Below, piece after piece: positions 20,331 to 31,627 of a stretch of 64,000 nucleotides of DNA. A program made the position numbers and the translations under genes. Under the pieces are notes generated by a model, which was not told where the DNA came from, ran no database searches, and saw nothing but the letters and a program-made list of their open reading frames with translations. Origin of the DNA: Euglena gracilis (taxonomy: Eukaryota > Euglenida > Euglenophyceae > Euglenales); assembly GCA_039621445.1 (NCBI GenBank), contig CP154956.1, forward strand, positions 3,385,873-3,449,872, written 5' to 3'. Every line of letters starts with the position of its first letter. Position 1 is the first letter of the stretch.

Positions 20331-21843
20331 GCGGTTCGGCGCAGAAATTTTTGCGCTGAACTGGCGTCCAGAACGCTGGTTTGGGCGGGAAAATGGCGTC
20401 TAGGGGACCAAAAATAAAAACTGCCAAAAAGCGTTCAAAATGGTTAGTAGACACGTGGCAATCACATTAGAGCAGTTTTTGGGGGTATTTGGCCAGATAT
20501 TGGGGTACTTTGTGCAACAATTTCCATTTGGCCAAATTTGGGGAATTTTTGAAATCTAATACCATGAAGCACGGCTGGAATCTAAGGCCATCTGCTGAAA
20601 GCCCTTGAGAAGAGCTTTCGATCGATGGGCAACATGGCTGGTGAAACATAGGAATTTCCACTTTGCAAACAGGGTTGGAAAATGCGATCGCTTATTTTCA
20701 GAGTGCTCTGCAGTGTAGCTGAGTTCTGAGGGTACCAAACGAAAGGTCTTGGGGAGAGCATTCGATTGATATGCTGTATGGCACCTGAGGTGTGGGATTT
20801 CACAAATTAAGATGTCAAATTTTGGAATGCACGATCGCTGAAAATAAGCGCTGTGTGCATAATGGCTGAATCCTGTGGCCATCTGTCAAAAGCCCATGAG
20901 AAAAGCTGTCGATCGATGGAAAACATGGCACCAGACCTGTAAAAAAATAATCAAACTTTTTCATGTGAGCAATACCAAATGCGTGCCCATGCAGTGTGCT
21001 GCCATACACATTGCTCAACACCTTGTTGCATGGGATACAGAGTGGGTCACCTCGAAACTCGAAACCACCCATTTTTTTCATTGCAATTACTTTAAATTTC
21101 TGACCCTATTCAGGACATTTGCTTGCCTGTTGACAATAACCGTCCCTCGTGGACCTCCCTGATCCCCATGCTTCGCCCTAGGCTTCTTCCTTGGGCGTTC
21201 CGAAACCACAGAGGAGTCTGAAGCCATCGGGCCATCTTTGGGGGTCTGACATTTTACCTGAGAAAAAAATTGCCTTAAAAAACCTGAAAATTTCTTTAAA
21301 ATCCTCAAAAAACCTTAAAAAACCGCCTTAAAACACTTGAGAAATTCCGCCTTAAAAAAAAATAATGCCTGATGGGCACTTTGCTTCTCTAGCTTCTGCC
21401 CCGAACGTGAAGCCGAAAAAAAAAAAGCGACACGGTGGAAAGTGTAGCAAGGTGGAAAAGTCCTTTTTTTTCCCCTTTGGCTGAAAACAGATATTGTCAG
21501 GACTTCTGCATGGGATTCTTCTTCCAAACAAGCCCCACAGCTTTAACAAACACTACACAACCCAACTCCACAACAAAGGATGAGCCTGGACAAAAATCAG
21601 GAGAAAAATATGGAAAATTTGGTTGGGGAGGGAGGTTCAGTTCCAATTTTTCTGTGGATTTTTAAACTTCGAACCATTTGATTAGTCGTGCTTCAACTTT
21701 TTGGTGCATCATCCATCGCCCAAAATAAAATGGTCAAAAATGCAAGGAATGATTGATTTGGACACAGAGGGTCCAAGTCATCCAAAGAGCAAGTTTGCTT
21801 GTGGATTCTGCAGTCAAGTACGATCAAAGGTCGCACAAGTGGT

Positions 21844-23637
21844 TTAGAACTTGTTGTTGTTCTTGCATGATTGCAGATCTTCATAAATCCACTGGCACTG
21901 TGAGGGGTCTGATGACTACATAGGTGTGGAAGTGGGGGTAGGGGAGGGCGCCCCCCCGAGATTTTGGAAGGAAACAACATTTGAAAAGTCAGTGATTTGA
22001 GCACCACATTCACTGTTTTTTTTTGCTCTTGGACGTCACCACCGTCTTGACAGGAACAGGAAACACGCATCTTGACTTGGCTTCCAGAGGTCAATTTTTT
22101 TTAAAAGGGATCCCATTTCTGTTCACAAAATTGGCTAATTTTGGGGAAGGTTTTTTGGAAAATTGCATTCCCTTTTGGGCCCTTCAGGCGGCAGTAGACC
22201 TTTTTGTTTCAACCTCATTTGAACTTGTTCGCTACTCGACCCCCACCTTAGAAATTTTTCCAAGTCCGTTATTATGGGGTTTGGGTAGGGTTAAGGGCAA
22301 CATGGCCATGTTGCCCAAACCCTGCTCCTGCAAACAACCCCGAATAACCAACTTACAAAAAATCTCAACGTCATGGCTGTCTCTTCTTTCGCTTTTTGCA
22401 CTCTTTTTCAAAATCCCAAAACACAAAGGCATCACCGCCTCTTGCAGCCCCAATGGGCGACTTTGCAAGCTTCCAAATGTGATGGATTTGTGCATGACAG
22501 GGGTTTTCTTGAGTCTTGAGGGGGGTTCAGCCTCTGGCTGGCAAAAAGGTTGCTGGTAACGAGCTGCTGGCTGAACCCCTCGGGGGGAGGGGGGGAGGGG
22601 GGTCCGGGGCCGGAGGGGGCTGGGCTGGGTCGATGAAAAACAAAATTTCTGAAACATTTTTGCCTCCTCAACATTTATTTTGATGGATGGAGCTAGATCA
22701 GTGATGAGGGGTAAAAATGCAGGGATAGGTGACCTAGGCAGCCCTGTTGGCTGAGCAGCCTGCGGCCGGCAGGCCCGGCTGGACCCAACTTTATTTCACA
22801 CCCCCCGGGGGGGGGGGGCTGCCAGCCGAATTTGGGCTGCTGGTTGGATTTCAGCTGCTGGCTGGCAGGACCCCCCCACGGGGGATAGGGTCCCCTCTGG
22901 CTAAGATAATGTTGCATGATGTCAAAAATTGCCACATTTTTTTGTCACATTAAATGCCACCTTTCAAAAAAAAGCGCCACCGTCTCGCCACCCTTCGGGT
23001 GGCGAAAAAAAAATGGTGATATTCAGCCCCGCCAAGGTTTCCCCCCCCCCCCCCCCCCGAGAATTACTTCCACAACCATGGATGACTTATCAAGGCATTT
23101 GTTGAACGCCTCCAGCTGATAATTGCAGCTTTGGGGAACGTTGGATTTCACTTCGGTAACTGCAGAAGGTTTGTAATTGGAAAGATGATTGGAAATTTTC
23201 AAACCAACCTGCCTTCTCCTTATCTGACCCGCTCATTGCACTGATGAGGGTGTGACTCACCGCACTTCCTGCGAAATTCAAAAAATAAAACATTTTTCCT
23301 TGAAAAAAACACAAAATTCACACCAATTCCAACACCCAGTGCCGTCGACATAACGTTACTCATGAATCCTCCTCCCGAGCTGACAGCCGGAGCCGGGGGT
23401 GGGGATGGAGCTGCAGCATATTGGGTAGGTGCAGGAGTTGGATGGGATGGAGCTGGTGTTGGCGCGTGATATTGAGGGGCAGCGTGAGGAGCAGATGAGG
23501 CAAGGGTAGGCTGCGGGGCAGCAGGTCTCGAGGGTGGCTGATGGACGAGAGGATGAGGATACTGGAGAAGACCTTCCACTTCCTGGGTTTCAGAAAAACA
23601 ACATAAAGTTTAATTGGCACAACTGACCTCTACCCAT
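21844..23637 (-). CDS. CHCHD2: CHCHD2/CHCHD10/Mix17-like mitochondrial twin CX9C protein, five exons
   Basis: Minus-strand exons: 23628-23637 (MGR plus one base), 23324-23582, 23209-23268, 23068-23159, 21844-21897 (stop TAA). All introns are GT-AG; exon phases agree except for one base in exon 2. The protein has a Ser/Arg then Pro/Ala-rich N terminus. The family's Gly/Ala helix follows, split over exons 2 and 3 (MSNVMSTALGVGIG then SAVSHTL). The CHCH domain spans exons 4-5: CNYQLEAFNKC, nine residues, CQWIYEDLQSC, i.e. two CX9C motifs with the same spacing as human CHCHD2. CHCH proteins are oxidised by Mia40 in the intermembrane space; this family acts in cristae and respiratory-chain maintenance. 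Predicted length is about 157 residues against 151 in human. The N-terminal frame SGRSSP... and the downstream frame differ by one C in a CCC run near 23530, so either an assembly error or a frameshift mutation is present. Confidence 0.85.
21898..23067 (-). other. Intron 4 of the CHCHD2-like gene
   Basis: 1170 bp, GTAATT donor at 23067 and CACAG acceptor at 21898. Filled with G-runs and GCTGGCTG-rich hairpins (22500-22910). It separates the two CX9C halves of the CHCH domain. Confidence 0.75.
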
Positions 23638-24439
23638 GTTTGTTGAAGGCAATAAGGAATGTGAAGTCGTAGGCGGTTCTTACGAAAAGGTGCCGAGAAT
23701 GATCGATGCACTTCGGCACTTCGATGCACTTCGGATGGACGTTCATCCCGTTTGTGGTTGATTGCTTCGGAGGGATGGGGGAGCGAGCGGCAGGATTCAT
23801 ATCCAAGTGCCTCCGCACTGTGTTGGCTTGGCGCAGACCGATGTTCCTCAACGACGATCGTCAGAGGTCACGGTGTGGCAAGCGCTGAGTCTAACGTTGG
23901 CAAGAGAATTGGCTCGCCAGCTGGCTTGAGGGGCAGTGGCGGAGCCATCAGGCGAAGTGGATCTCACTACCCACACCCCAAATGCCACGGAGTAGAATAG
24001 GGTCAGGGCGAACACCATGTAAACACCTGTGGCCGCTGATGCCAAGCCAAGGCAGCATACACCGGCCACCAAGGGCCGGTATTATTGGCTCTGTCCCGTA
24101 GAGACATCATAGTAAACACACCTGAGAGAACGCCGAAAGGTCGGACGAACCCGAAACCTCCATTGAGCACACCGGGGAACAGCCTGCCCCCATCAATGCC
24201 ACCCCACCCCGCCTGCTCCCTGCCACCTCACCCCTCGGACCCTGGCCCCTACATGGCCGATTCAGGGTTCACCTGACCACCTTACCCCTGAACCATGGGC
24301 ACAGCCCATCTGTACATCACCTCACCTCGAAACCTGTCAAATCCAGCAGGCTGTGCCAGTGGTCGGTGGACTCGGCTCGCCCCACCACCGTTTCCCCTCC
24401 TTTGGCAAAGAGCCCTCCCAGGCCCTCTGAGCCAGGGAA

Positions 24440-25900
24440 CCCAGGGCTGTGTGTAAGGGGCCTGCGCGCTTCTTTTCCGTCCAACCTGGTCCCACTCACG
24501 AAAAAAGATGGCGGGCTGCGCCCGATCGCCGTGGGAGCCTCCGCCGTTTCATTGGGAAAATGCTGTTGCGACATCCGCAATGCAAAAACGCGACCACATC
24601 TCAGCTGTTCCCGATGCAACTGGGAGTGGGAGTACGGTATGGTGCGGAAACAGTGGGGCTTGCGACACAGGCCGCAATTGCCTCTTTGCCGGTCGATGGC
24701 GACTGGGTCATTTTTCAGCCGATGTTTCCAATGCCTTCAACACCATCGATCGATCCACCTTCCTACAGGCATCCCTGGAGCTTTGTCCGTCCCTGTATAA
24801 CTGGCTCCGCTTTTCCTACGGGGAAGATGTCCCGCTGCTTTGCCAGGGCGAAGTGGTCTGTCACAGCAGGACCGGCGTCCATCAGGGGGACACCTGTGAG
24901 CCCATTGCTTTTGCCTTGGGTCTGCATCAAGCTCTGCAACAGGCTTCGGCCACCTTGCCTACCACGGTTTGGCAGGCTTGGTACTTGGATGACGGAACTG
25001 TCATCGGCCCTGCCGCCCACGTTTTGCCTTTTACGGCTTCTCTTGCCACGGCACTCCGCTCCATGGGCTCCGACTCAACCCCTCTACATGCGCCTTGTGG
25101 GGATCGGGTGTACCCTGTGCCACCCCGAAACCTCCAGCCCTTCACATCCTCCCTCCCGAACCTCGCACAAAACTTCCCAGTCACTCCATGGGGACCGGGA
25201 ACTGGCATCCTGTGCCTTGGGGTACCGTGTGACTACCCCGGCGACAGCACCTTCTCCGACATTACTTGGAATTTCAGGCTACCATCTCGTGCCTCCAACA
25301 ACTGCCGGACCCCCATTTGCAACACTGTTTGCTGCGTAATTGTCTGGACGGCTACACACCTTCTGCGTCAAACGAATTTCTGTTCCGGCACACAGAGTGT
25401 GCAAATCATCTCAGATTCCATCCGGCATGCGGTCTGTGACATTGTGGGGGCACCCTTGTCCGTTTTGCATTGGAACCAAATTACCTTGCCCTGCAACAAG
25501 GCGGGATGGGGTATCACAGACCCCCAGCTGGAAAGGCCAGCTGCCCGTCTGGCTGCCTGCGTGGGTTTTTCCCAACGAGCACCCGGGTTCAATATCCCTC
25601 CACTCTGGCACATTGGCCCGTGATGCTTTGGGTCCGCACAGCGAACCCCTGGCCTCCTGGATCGCCAACCCTTCCTCCTTGGCCTGTTCCACCCCAGATC
25701 ATTCCACTCAATCGTGGTGGGCCGAACGTTTCCACGTCGTTCGCGTGGCAACCTTGGAGGAGGGGGCGCCACTTCGGGACATCGCCAGACTTCGTTGTCA
25801 GTCCTCTGCCTTCCTTCAAAATTGGATGACCGTCCTACCGTCCAGGTCCGTGAACACTGTCCTGGCACCGGATGAATACAGGCTGCTATTGCGCTTCTAG
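24440..25900 (+). pseudogene. LINE-type (non-LTR) reverse transcriptase, frameshifted
   Basis: RT motifs appear in order but in different frames: VPLTKKDGGLRPIAVG (about 24500), then RRFIGKMLL, then ADVSNAFNTIDRS with the first catalytic Asp, GVHQGDTCEPIAFAL, and WYLDDGTVIGP with the YxDD box (about 24980). The GLRLNPSTCALWG-like thumb start follows in yet another frame, then LGVPCDYPG, the ARLAA region near 25550 and a C-terminal PSRSVNTVLAPDEYRLLLRF ending at 25900. At least four frame changes are needed, so the copy is dead. The motif set is that of non-LTR retrotransposons found in algae, fungi and protists. No endonuclease or 3' tail was recognised. Confidence 0.88.
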
Positions 25901-25916
25901 ACCGGTTTGCCCCTGA

Positions 25917-26282
25917 AACCGTGTATGGAGGCTCTGGCTTCACGCCTGAACCGATGTCTAGGACACCGGTTCGGCGGGGAAATTTGTGCGCCGAACCGTA
26001 GTCCCAAGGGGGGTCGGCACGCCGTGGCGAGGTTTCCGGCTAGGGGGGGGAGGGGGGGGTTTTGGCGTGGCGAGGGGGTCCCGGATGGGGGCGGGGTGCG
26101 CGGGGGTTTGCCAAGAAAATTTTCTTTGGCGGGCCTGACATGGCGTGGCGAGGGGGTCTGAAAAGGGGGGGGAGGGGGGGGGTAAAATGGCGTGGCGAGG
26201 GGGTCGGTGAGGGGGGGGGAGGGGTGTGCCGACCCCCCCAAGACTACGGTTCGGGCGTGAAGCCATTGTATTGGGGATTTGA
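25917..26282. repeat. Inverted GGCTTCACGCC motif around G-rich tandem sequence
   Basis: Left GGCTTCACGCCTGAACCG at about 25933 and right complement CGGTTCGGGCGTGAAGCC at about 26247 enclose several GGCGTGGCGAGGGGGTC units with long G-runs. It starts a few bases after the LINE reading frame stops and shares its left end with 20290. Confidence 0.55.
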
Positions 26283-26466
26283 CCCACAGTAGCAACAGAT
26301 AATGAAATGAATGGCATGGCATTCGCTGGTTTCCACGGCGTTGGGATGACGCGAAACGGGGGAAGAACAGTGGATAATCAGACAGGTGAGGTGCTAGGCA
26401 AGCAACGTTGCGCCACGGCCGCTGCGATACAAAGGAATTGTTTTGCTGTATTTCCAATTGGGGAAA

Positions 26467-26850
26467 CTACTTGCAGTCAGGACACACCCACGACCCATAC
26501 CGGGGGGGCAGGGTCAGACCCGCACAGGCAAAATGCCATGGCAAGTGGCAGGAGTCACAAACTACTTTGTGCTTCCCTCCCCGCAAACCCATGGCACCAC
26601 CACATTGCGGACAGCGGTCAGCGTCAAACGGTTCCGTCTTCAACTCCCGCGGAGTGTCCGTGTTGACCGCGACGGCCGTGCGGAACGGGTTGGGGGCGGC
26701 AGTCAGGTCGACGGACGGGGGGGCGTTCTGGTCCGTAGGAGGGGCAAAAGCAGGGGTGTTTTGCAATTTTGTGGGGGGTGTTAAGCATGTCCAAGCCCAG
26801 ACACGGACAGGGACATCCCTGACTGGAAAAGGCAAACACGTTGTAGTCAC
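26467..26850 (-). CDS. PHD-finger reading frame, probably a fragment
   Basis: A 127-residue minus-strand frame ends in a full C4HC3 PHD finger: CPQC, then CDSCHLPWHFAC (Cys-x2-Cys-x4-His-x2-Cys) and WVCPDC right before the stop. PHD fingers bind histone H3 tails. The preceding part is Pro/Thr-rich and disordered. Just upstream another frame (to about 26959) reads LTRLTIDDLSQWRQTLAKHK, which looks coding, so a frameshift or an intron probably separates the two. PHD fingers also occur in first ORFs of some retroelements; the nearby LINE is on the opposite strand and may be unrelated. Confidence 0.6.
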   Translation of the reverse strand: MTTTCLPFPVRDVPVRVWAWTCLTPPTKLQNTPAFAPPTDQNAPPSVDLTAAPNPFRTAVAVNTDTPRELKTEPFDADRCPQCGGAMGLRGGKHKVVCDSCHLPWHFACAGLTLPPRYGSWVCPDCK

Positions 26851-26959
26851 TCTTGTGTTTAGCCAGCGTCTGACGCCACTGGGACAAGTCGTCGATAGTC
26901 AGGCGCGTCAAAACTCTCCCAATGGCTATCCCGTCTTTTGGATTGCTTTGCCTCCTCAC

Positions 26960-28079
26960 TCATTTTGTCACCCCACTAGGCCGACATGGTCACATTTTGC
27001 CCTGCAACATTGTCCCCCCCCCCACCCAGCCAACACTGACACATTTTGGGTGACACAGGCAGCCCAGCCACACCTAAAATGAACAAAAATAATGCATTTT
27101 TTTGTCAATTGATAATAGCATTGCGACGTAATTTACAATTGTAAGTTTCGCTTGTAACTTACACGTAACTTACGGCGTTATTTATTTTTTAATTTCCGCC
27201 GTGTAATTTATGTTCTGCTTTTTTTCAGAAATTTCAGACCGTTTCTCCCTTTTTTGTGTGCAAAGCACCTTTTTTTCCCCTTTTAAAAATTCGGTTTATG
27301 TGTTGTTGTCATCCAATGTGAAAAAAAAAGTCAAAGGTCACTGCAAAAAAGAATGCAGTTGAAGGTTTTTTTTACAGCCAAAGGGGGGACTATTTTTGGA
27401 GCCGAAGGCAGCAACCCGCCTGAAAAAAGTGCATTGGCTTGGATGAACTCCAAAATAAAAATTGGCGGCGTACTTAATCAGCGCGGTCTCGCCCCTCAAA
27501 GGAGCGGTGGAGGTTCGGCAGCCACCCCCCGCCCCCCCGTGGTTTGAGAAATTTGAGAGCCCAAAACCCCAAAACGGCCATATCTCGGGCTCGGCGAGGA
27601 GTTGGCCCAAACCGCGCATACCGATCGATCGGGCGTCCCAAAGATGTGAAATGAGGTCCCCATCACTTTTCTGCAACTCCGCAGCGTTTTCGAGATATTT
27701 TGAAATTTCGATTTTTTGACCCCCAGCCCGGCCGCCCTCGGACACCCGCAGGGGTCCCCGAATACCCAAAAACTGGCCCAAAATCGCACAACCAGGCCCC
27801 GGGAAGGGGAAAATGTGAGAATTCACCAAATGTTCGAAAAAATGAAAATGAAAAAAAAAGATGAAAATGAGCTGATGAGGAAGAAAATATGCAGAGCCCC
27901 AATATGAGGCTTCTTCAACAGTGAAATGCCACTGAAAGACGAATTTGTCCTGGCTGTGAGATCCAAATTTCTTTGCTGCCCCCCCCCCCCCTATCCACCA
28001 GTCGAGCCCCAACACGCTCCGACCGGGGGGGGGGGGGCATAGGCATCCCTGAGTCCCGACCAGGCTATTGTAAAAAGAC
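26960..28079. other. No gene recognised
   Basis: A minus-strand frame is open from 28090 to 27338 (250 codons) but its composition is odd and no motif is visible. AT-rich stretch 27080-27340, then mixed-composition sequence with C/G runs at 27980 and 28025. Confidence 0.35.
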
Positions 28080-28440
28080 CGGCTAGCCATTTTGTAGACA
28101 CTGGAAAAAAAAAAGAAAAATGGACTAGCTAAAAGCTAAAAGCTTTAGCAGTCCCCCCGCCGGGGAAAAAATTCCTCTGGCGCTGCGCGCGGAGACGGAA
28201 ATGAGGTTTATGATATGCTTTTTTGGCTGATTTTGTTCCAAAAAAAATCACAAAAATGGCCGACAGGGGCATTTTTTTCAAGTTTTGGGAGTCCAAAAAA
28301 TTTTTGGTACTTCGCGTCGGTCACTGGAATTTTTTTTTTACACCAGCTAGGGGGAGGGCACTGGAATTTCCACCAGCCAAATTTGGACCAGCTCCCCCCT
28401 CTGGGGACTGCAAAACCGTTAAGCCTGGTCCTGACTGGTG
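28080..28440. repeat. Dispersed repeat, copy 1
   Basis: Shares ordered blocks with 31628-31920: GGAAATGAGGTTT, TTTTGGCTGATTTTGT, and CCACCAGCCAAATTTGGAC. Non-coding. Confidence 0.65.
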
Positions 28441-28979
28441 GGGGGTACACAGACGAACAGGTTCCGAAAAAATACCCAACTTTTAGGTCACCCACAGTCC
28501 CTGCCAAGGGGGGTGGTTGCAGGCACCCCCTGACCTGCAAACCCCCGACCAGGGGGTGGTCAGTATGTAGGGGTGGTCGGTTGGCGGGGGGGGGGGTAAG
28601 ATAAGAATTAAAAAAAAAACACCAAAACCTCAAAAACCACACCAGGCACTTTCCAGCAAGCAAACCAGGGACCTCCCCCCTCAGCTCTCAGCTTCGAGGC
28701 CTCACACCTAATCCTGTAACCGAACCCAAACCAAAACCCAAATCTAAACCCCAGCCTCCAACAAGAAACTTTCCCATTCCACTCCACCACCCTTTCCTCC
28801 TCCATCCCCAGGCTCGTGTGAACATCGGGGCGTTGTGAATTCATCACAAGGGAGGAAGGATGTGGGATAACTCTGGGAAGGGGGCGTGTCAGTGTGCATA
28901 CGGGATATCTGGGGATGAGGTTTGGGAGAAGAAGCAGGAATTGGGGCGTGTCCAGAGTTGGGGGGGTCGAATTCTTATA

Positions 28980-29461
28980 CCCGCCCCCCCCCCCCCGGGC
29001 AATTGTCGCGCGACAAATTGGGCAGCACGGAGGGGGGTGACAATTTCCCGGGGGCGTCAATTGCCCACCCATGTAGGCCACATTGAAACCAAATGACCAA
29101 GAACACGGTCTGAAACACCAGTGAACACGCAAAAATGCAGCTATGGTTGTGATATTGTGCAGAGCATTTGGTATGTGACATTTCTCAGCACGTTGTAGCG
29201 AAATGGAGGATCAATCGAGTCATGACGGCGAAAAGAAAGTTCACAAACACCTTCTGTGGGGGGGGTGACAAATTGGGCAGCACAGAAGGGGGTGACAATT
29301 TCCCGGGGTGACAATTTGGCCAGCACAGCCAGGGTTGACAATTGCCCGGGGGCGTCAATTGCCCGGGGGCGTCAATTGCCCGGGGGCGTCAATTGCCCGA
29401 GGGCGTCAATTGCCCGGGGGCGTCAATTGCCCGGGGGCGTCAATTGCCCGGGGGGGGGGGG
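28980..29461. mobile_element. TA-flanked MITE with C-run termini, family 1, copy 1
   Basis: Terminal inverted repeats CCC...CCCGGGCAATTG and CAATTGCCCGGG...GGG are flanked by TA on both sides (28978-28979, 29462-29463). Inside is a unique-looking middle plus 6-7 tandem 18-bp units GCCCGGGGGCGTCAATTG (29340-29455). A second copy lies at 55299-55800. TA duplication and small size fit a Tc1/mariner-type MITE. Confidence 0.8.
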
Positions 29462-29599
29462 TACGCAGTTATCCGTTTCAGGATAAGCACAAAATGGAGG
29501 AAATCCAAAATTTCAAATTTCAAAAATCCAAAATTTGGAAATCCAAACAAGTTGGAGGCAGGCGCGCGGTGCCGGCCCCGAGGCACAGCAGGGGCACAC

Positions 29600-29675
29600 T
29601 GTTGGGCCGGGCGGTCCGCAGCGGGCGGCGGATCTCGGCCACGCGCAGCCGCCTCACGCGCGGGTCGGGGCAGGC
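29600..29675 (-). CDS. Isolated exon-like GC-rich patch
   Basis: Minus-strand acceptor ...CCACAG at 29676 and donor GTGTGCC at 29599. Open frame reads PDPRVRRLRVAEIRRPLRTA. No family recognised and no linked exons found; weak. Confidence 0.25.
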
Positions 29676-30579
29676 CTGTGGTCAAACCACCCCCGGGGAT
29701 GCACTGGGGTGGTCCACTGGCTTTAAAAAGAAATGGTCACTGGCTGGACCCCCTGCCAACCATGTGCCGCACCGCCATCCCCACCGAAAGAAGTTTCGCT
29801 TGGCCCTTCGCGCCGATCTGAAAACGGGTTTTTAAGACGTTTGCGGGGATTTGGTCCCAAAACTTGCCAAAAATAAGCACTTCTGGAAGGTTTTGGGGCT
29901 GTGCTCCTTGGCAAATCTTCCTGATGCTGGGTCAACTCCCCCCCCCCCAGCCCACGTGCTGCTGTCTGAGTGCAAAAACGTTTTGTGTGTTCTTGCACAA
30001 ATGGTCTTCCTGACCAATTTCCCAGCAGAACGCTGCCATTCCTCCAGTATGTCCTGTGAGATTGGGTGAGCTGACTCCCAAGTGTCTCGTGAGTGCTGGT
30101 TCCAATGATTCGTTCTGGTCACAGGGAAATAACTTTCCAGTGATGGGGCTGCTTGCAGACACCCCCCACCCCCCCCCTCACGGGCAGGTCCACCAAAAAT
30201 TGGACTGGCTGACTTTGGACTGGCGGCAGTCGACCCCGTGGGGGGGGGGGGGCGACTGCAAGTCCCCGAGCAGAGGCCTTGTCGGCGGACCAGTCACGCG
30301 GCCCGGTGGCGAGCGGAGCCAAGGGCAGTGGGTGGTGTTTTTTTTGGGGGGGGGGACTGCCCAAGGGTTGGATGTGAGGGCACGGGACGTCGTCACCTCA
30401 TTTCGCACTGTGCATCACGTTGTGGTGTTGAACCCTGTCGGAGTTACATTGTGTTGCATTGTGGTGTGTGGGCAAACCAAAACAAAACAAAACAAAACTT
30501 GCAAAACTGCATCGCCAGTTTCAAAGCACCACATTTTTGAACACAAAACGTTGGCTTCTTCACCAATTGCTTGCGCCAC

Positions 30580-30660
30580 GGTGTGGTGTGGTGTGGTGTG
30601 GTGCAGCGGGGTGTGGTGTGGTGAATTACATTGTGCTGTGTTGCATCACATCACATTGTA
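30580..30660. repeat. (GTGTG)n pentamer-like repeat
   Basis: GGTGTGGTGTGGTGTGG runs. The region 29830-31300 otherwise shows no recognisable gene. Confidence 0.7.
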
Positions 30661-31308
30661 TACAATTTGTACAGAAAAGATGGGATTCCCCCCCATCTTT
30701 TTCCCCGCCATTTTTTTTAAATCCCATACCATTTCATTCCTATTTTTAAATCCTGTGGTGATGCTCCGCCTCGATGGAGGAGCTTCTTTCAGCGCCAGAC
30801 GGGACCATGGGGAATGTCAGTTTTGGGTCTCATCTGGTATCAAAAAAGTCATAAACCCACCAAAAATATTTTTGTTCATTTTGGAAAATATTGAATTGTC
30901 TTTTGCCTACGAAACTTCATTCCAAAAGAGAAAAAATCACAGAACAAGGAGTTTCAATTTACCCATCACCTTTCTCTCCTTTCTGTCATTTGTGATCCTG
31001 TAATTTTTGCGGGTGGCATTGGATCATGTCGACTGTGACGCATTGAAATATCTCAACAGGTGCAACCTCTTCCATGGGACTGTGTTGTAGCAGGCGATGC
31101 AGCCCCTGGCCTGAACTCCCCACTCAAAGGGCTCAGCCAAAAGTTCTCCAGACCGGAAAAAGAATACTGATGCCAACCGCAGGGTGGAAATGCAGGCACG
31201 ACCTGTCACAAAATAAAAAAAAATCACAGAAGAACACTTGTTCTGGAACCAAAGAACAAAAAAATCATAAATTTGATACTTCCCCTTGCGGGGTATCAAC
31301 CTATCCAT

Positions 31309-31435
31309 GCACACACACACGCGCGCGCGCACATACGCACACACGCGCGCGCGCACACACACACACACACCACACACATACACACACCCTTTCCATATCA
31401 ACCTTGACACACACACACACACACACACACACACT
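31309..31435. repeat. (CA)n/(CG)n microsatellite
   Basis: Alternating purine-pyrimidine CA and CGCG blocks, able to adopt Z-DNA. Confidence 0.9.
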
Positions 31436-31627
31436 GATTCCTTTTATTTTTTTTGCCCTGGCCTCCCTTTTTCGTGGTGGTGGACGACTGTGCAGGACAC
31501 CCCAAGTACCGGGCAGGTCCCAGCCGTACTTTGCTGCCACCGCTTTGACGTCCACCGTGGCGGAAGGCGACCCACCGCTGTGAATGGCGCGGTGGGGTGC
31601 GGGGGGGATTGATTCAATACATACATT

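Larger units (their letters stand above)
19608..21371. mobile_element. Non-autonomous hAT-type DNA transposon
   Basis: Near-perfect 24-bp terminal inverted repeats starting CAGGCATTATT (right end AATAATGCCTG) are flanked by the perfect 8-bp duplication ATGGGCAC (19600-19607 and 21372-21379). An 8-bp target duplication with a CAGG start is diagnostic of the hAT superfamily. Subterminal clusters of CCTTAAAAAA units (19630-19780 and 21270-21360) look like the transposase-binding repeats of hAT ends. No transposase is visible inside; short frames such as 20066-20293 are unrecognised. It carries the motif also found at 25.92 kb (see 20290-20330). Confidence 0.9.

Noticed and set aside
23848-24106. 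Minus-strand hydrophobic frame upstream of the CHCHD2-like gene
   Set aside because: One likely transmembrane segment, but start and splice sites conflict between frames and no family is recognised.
27338-28090. 250-codon minus-strand frame
   Set aside because: No recognisable domain, irregular composition, and it includes homopolymer stretches and a repeat; treated as chance.
29340-29455. Regular 18-bp units as a CRISPR-like array
   Set aside because: Units are contiguous with no spacers, and the whole lies within a TIR element of a eukaryotic genome.
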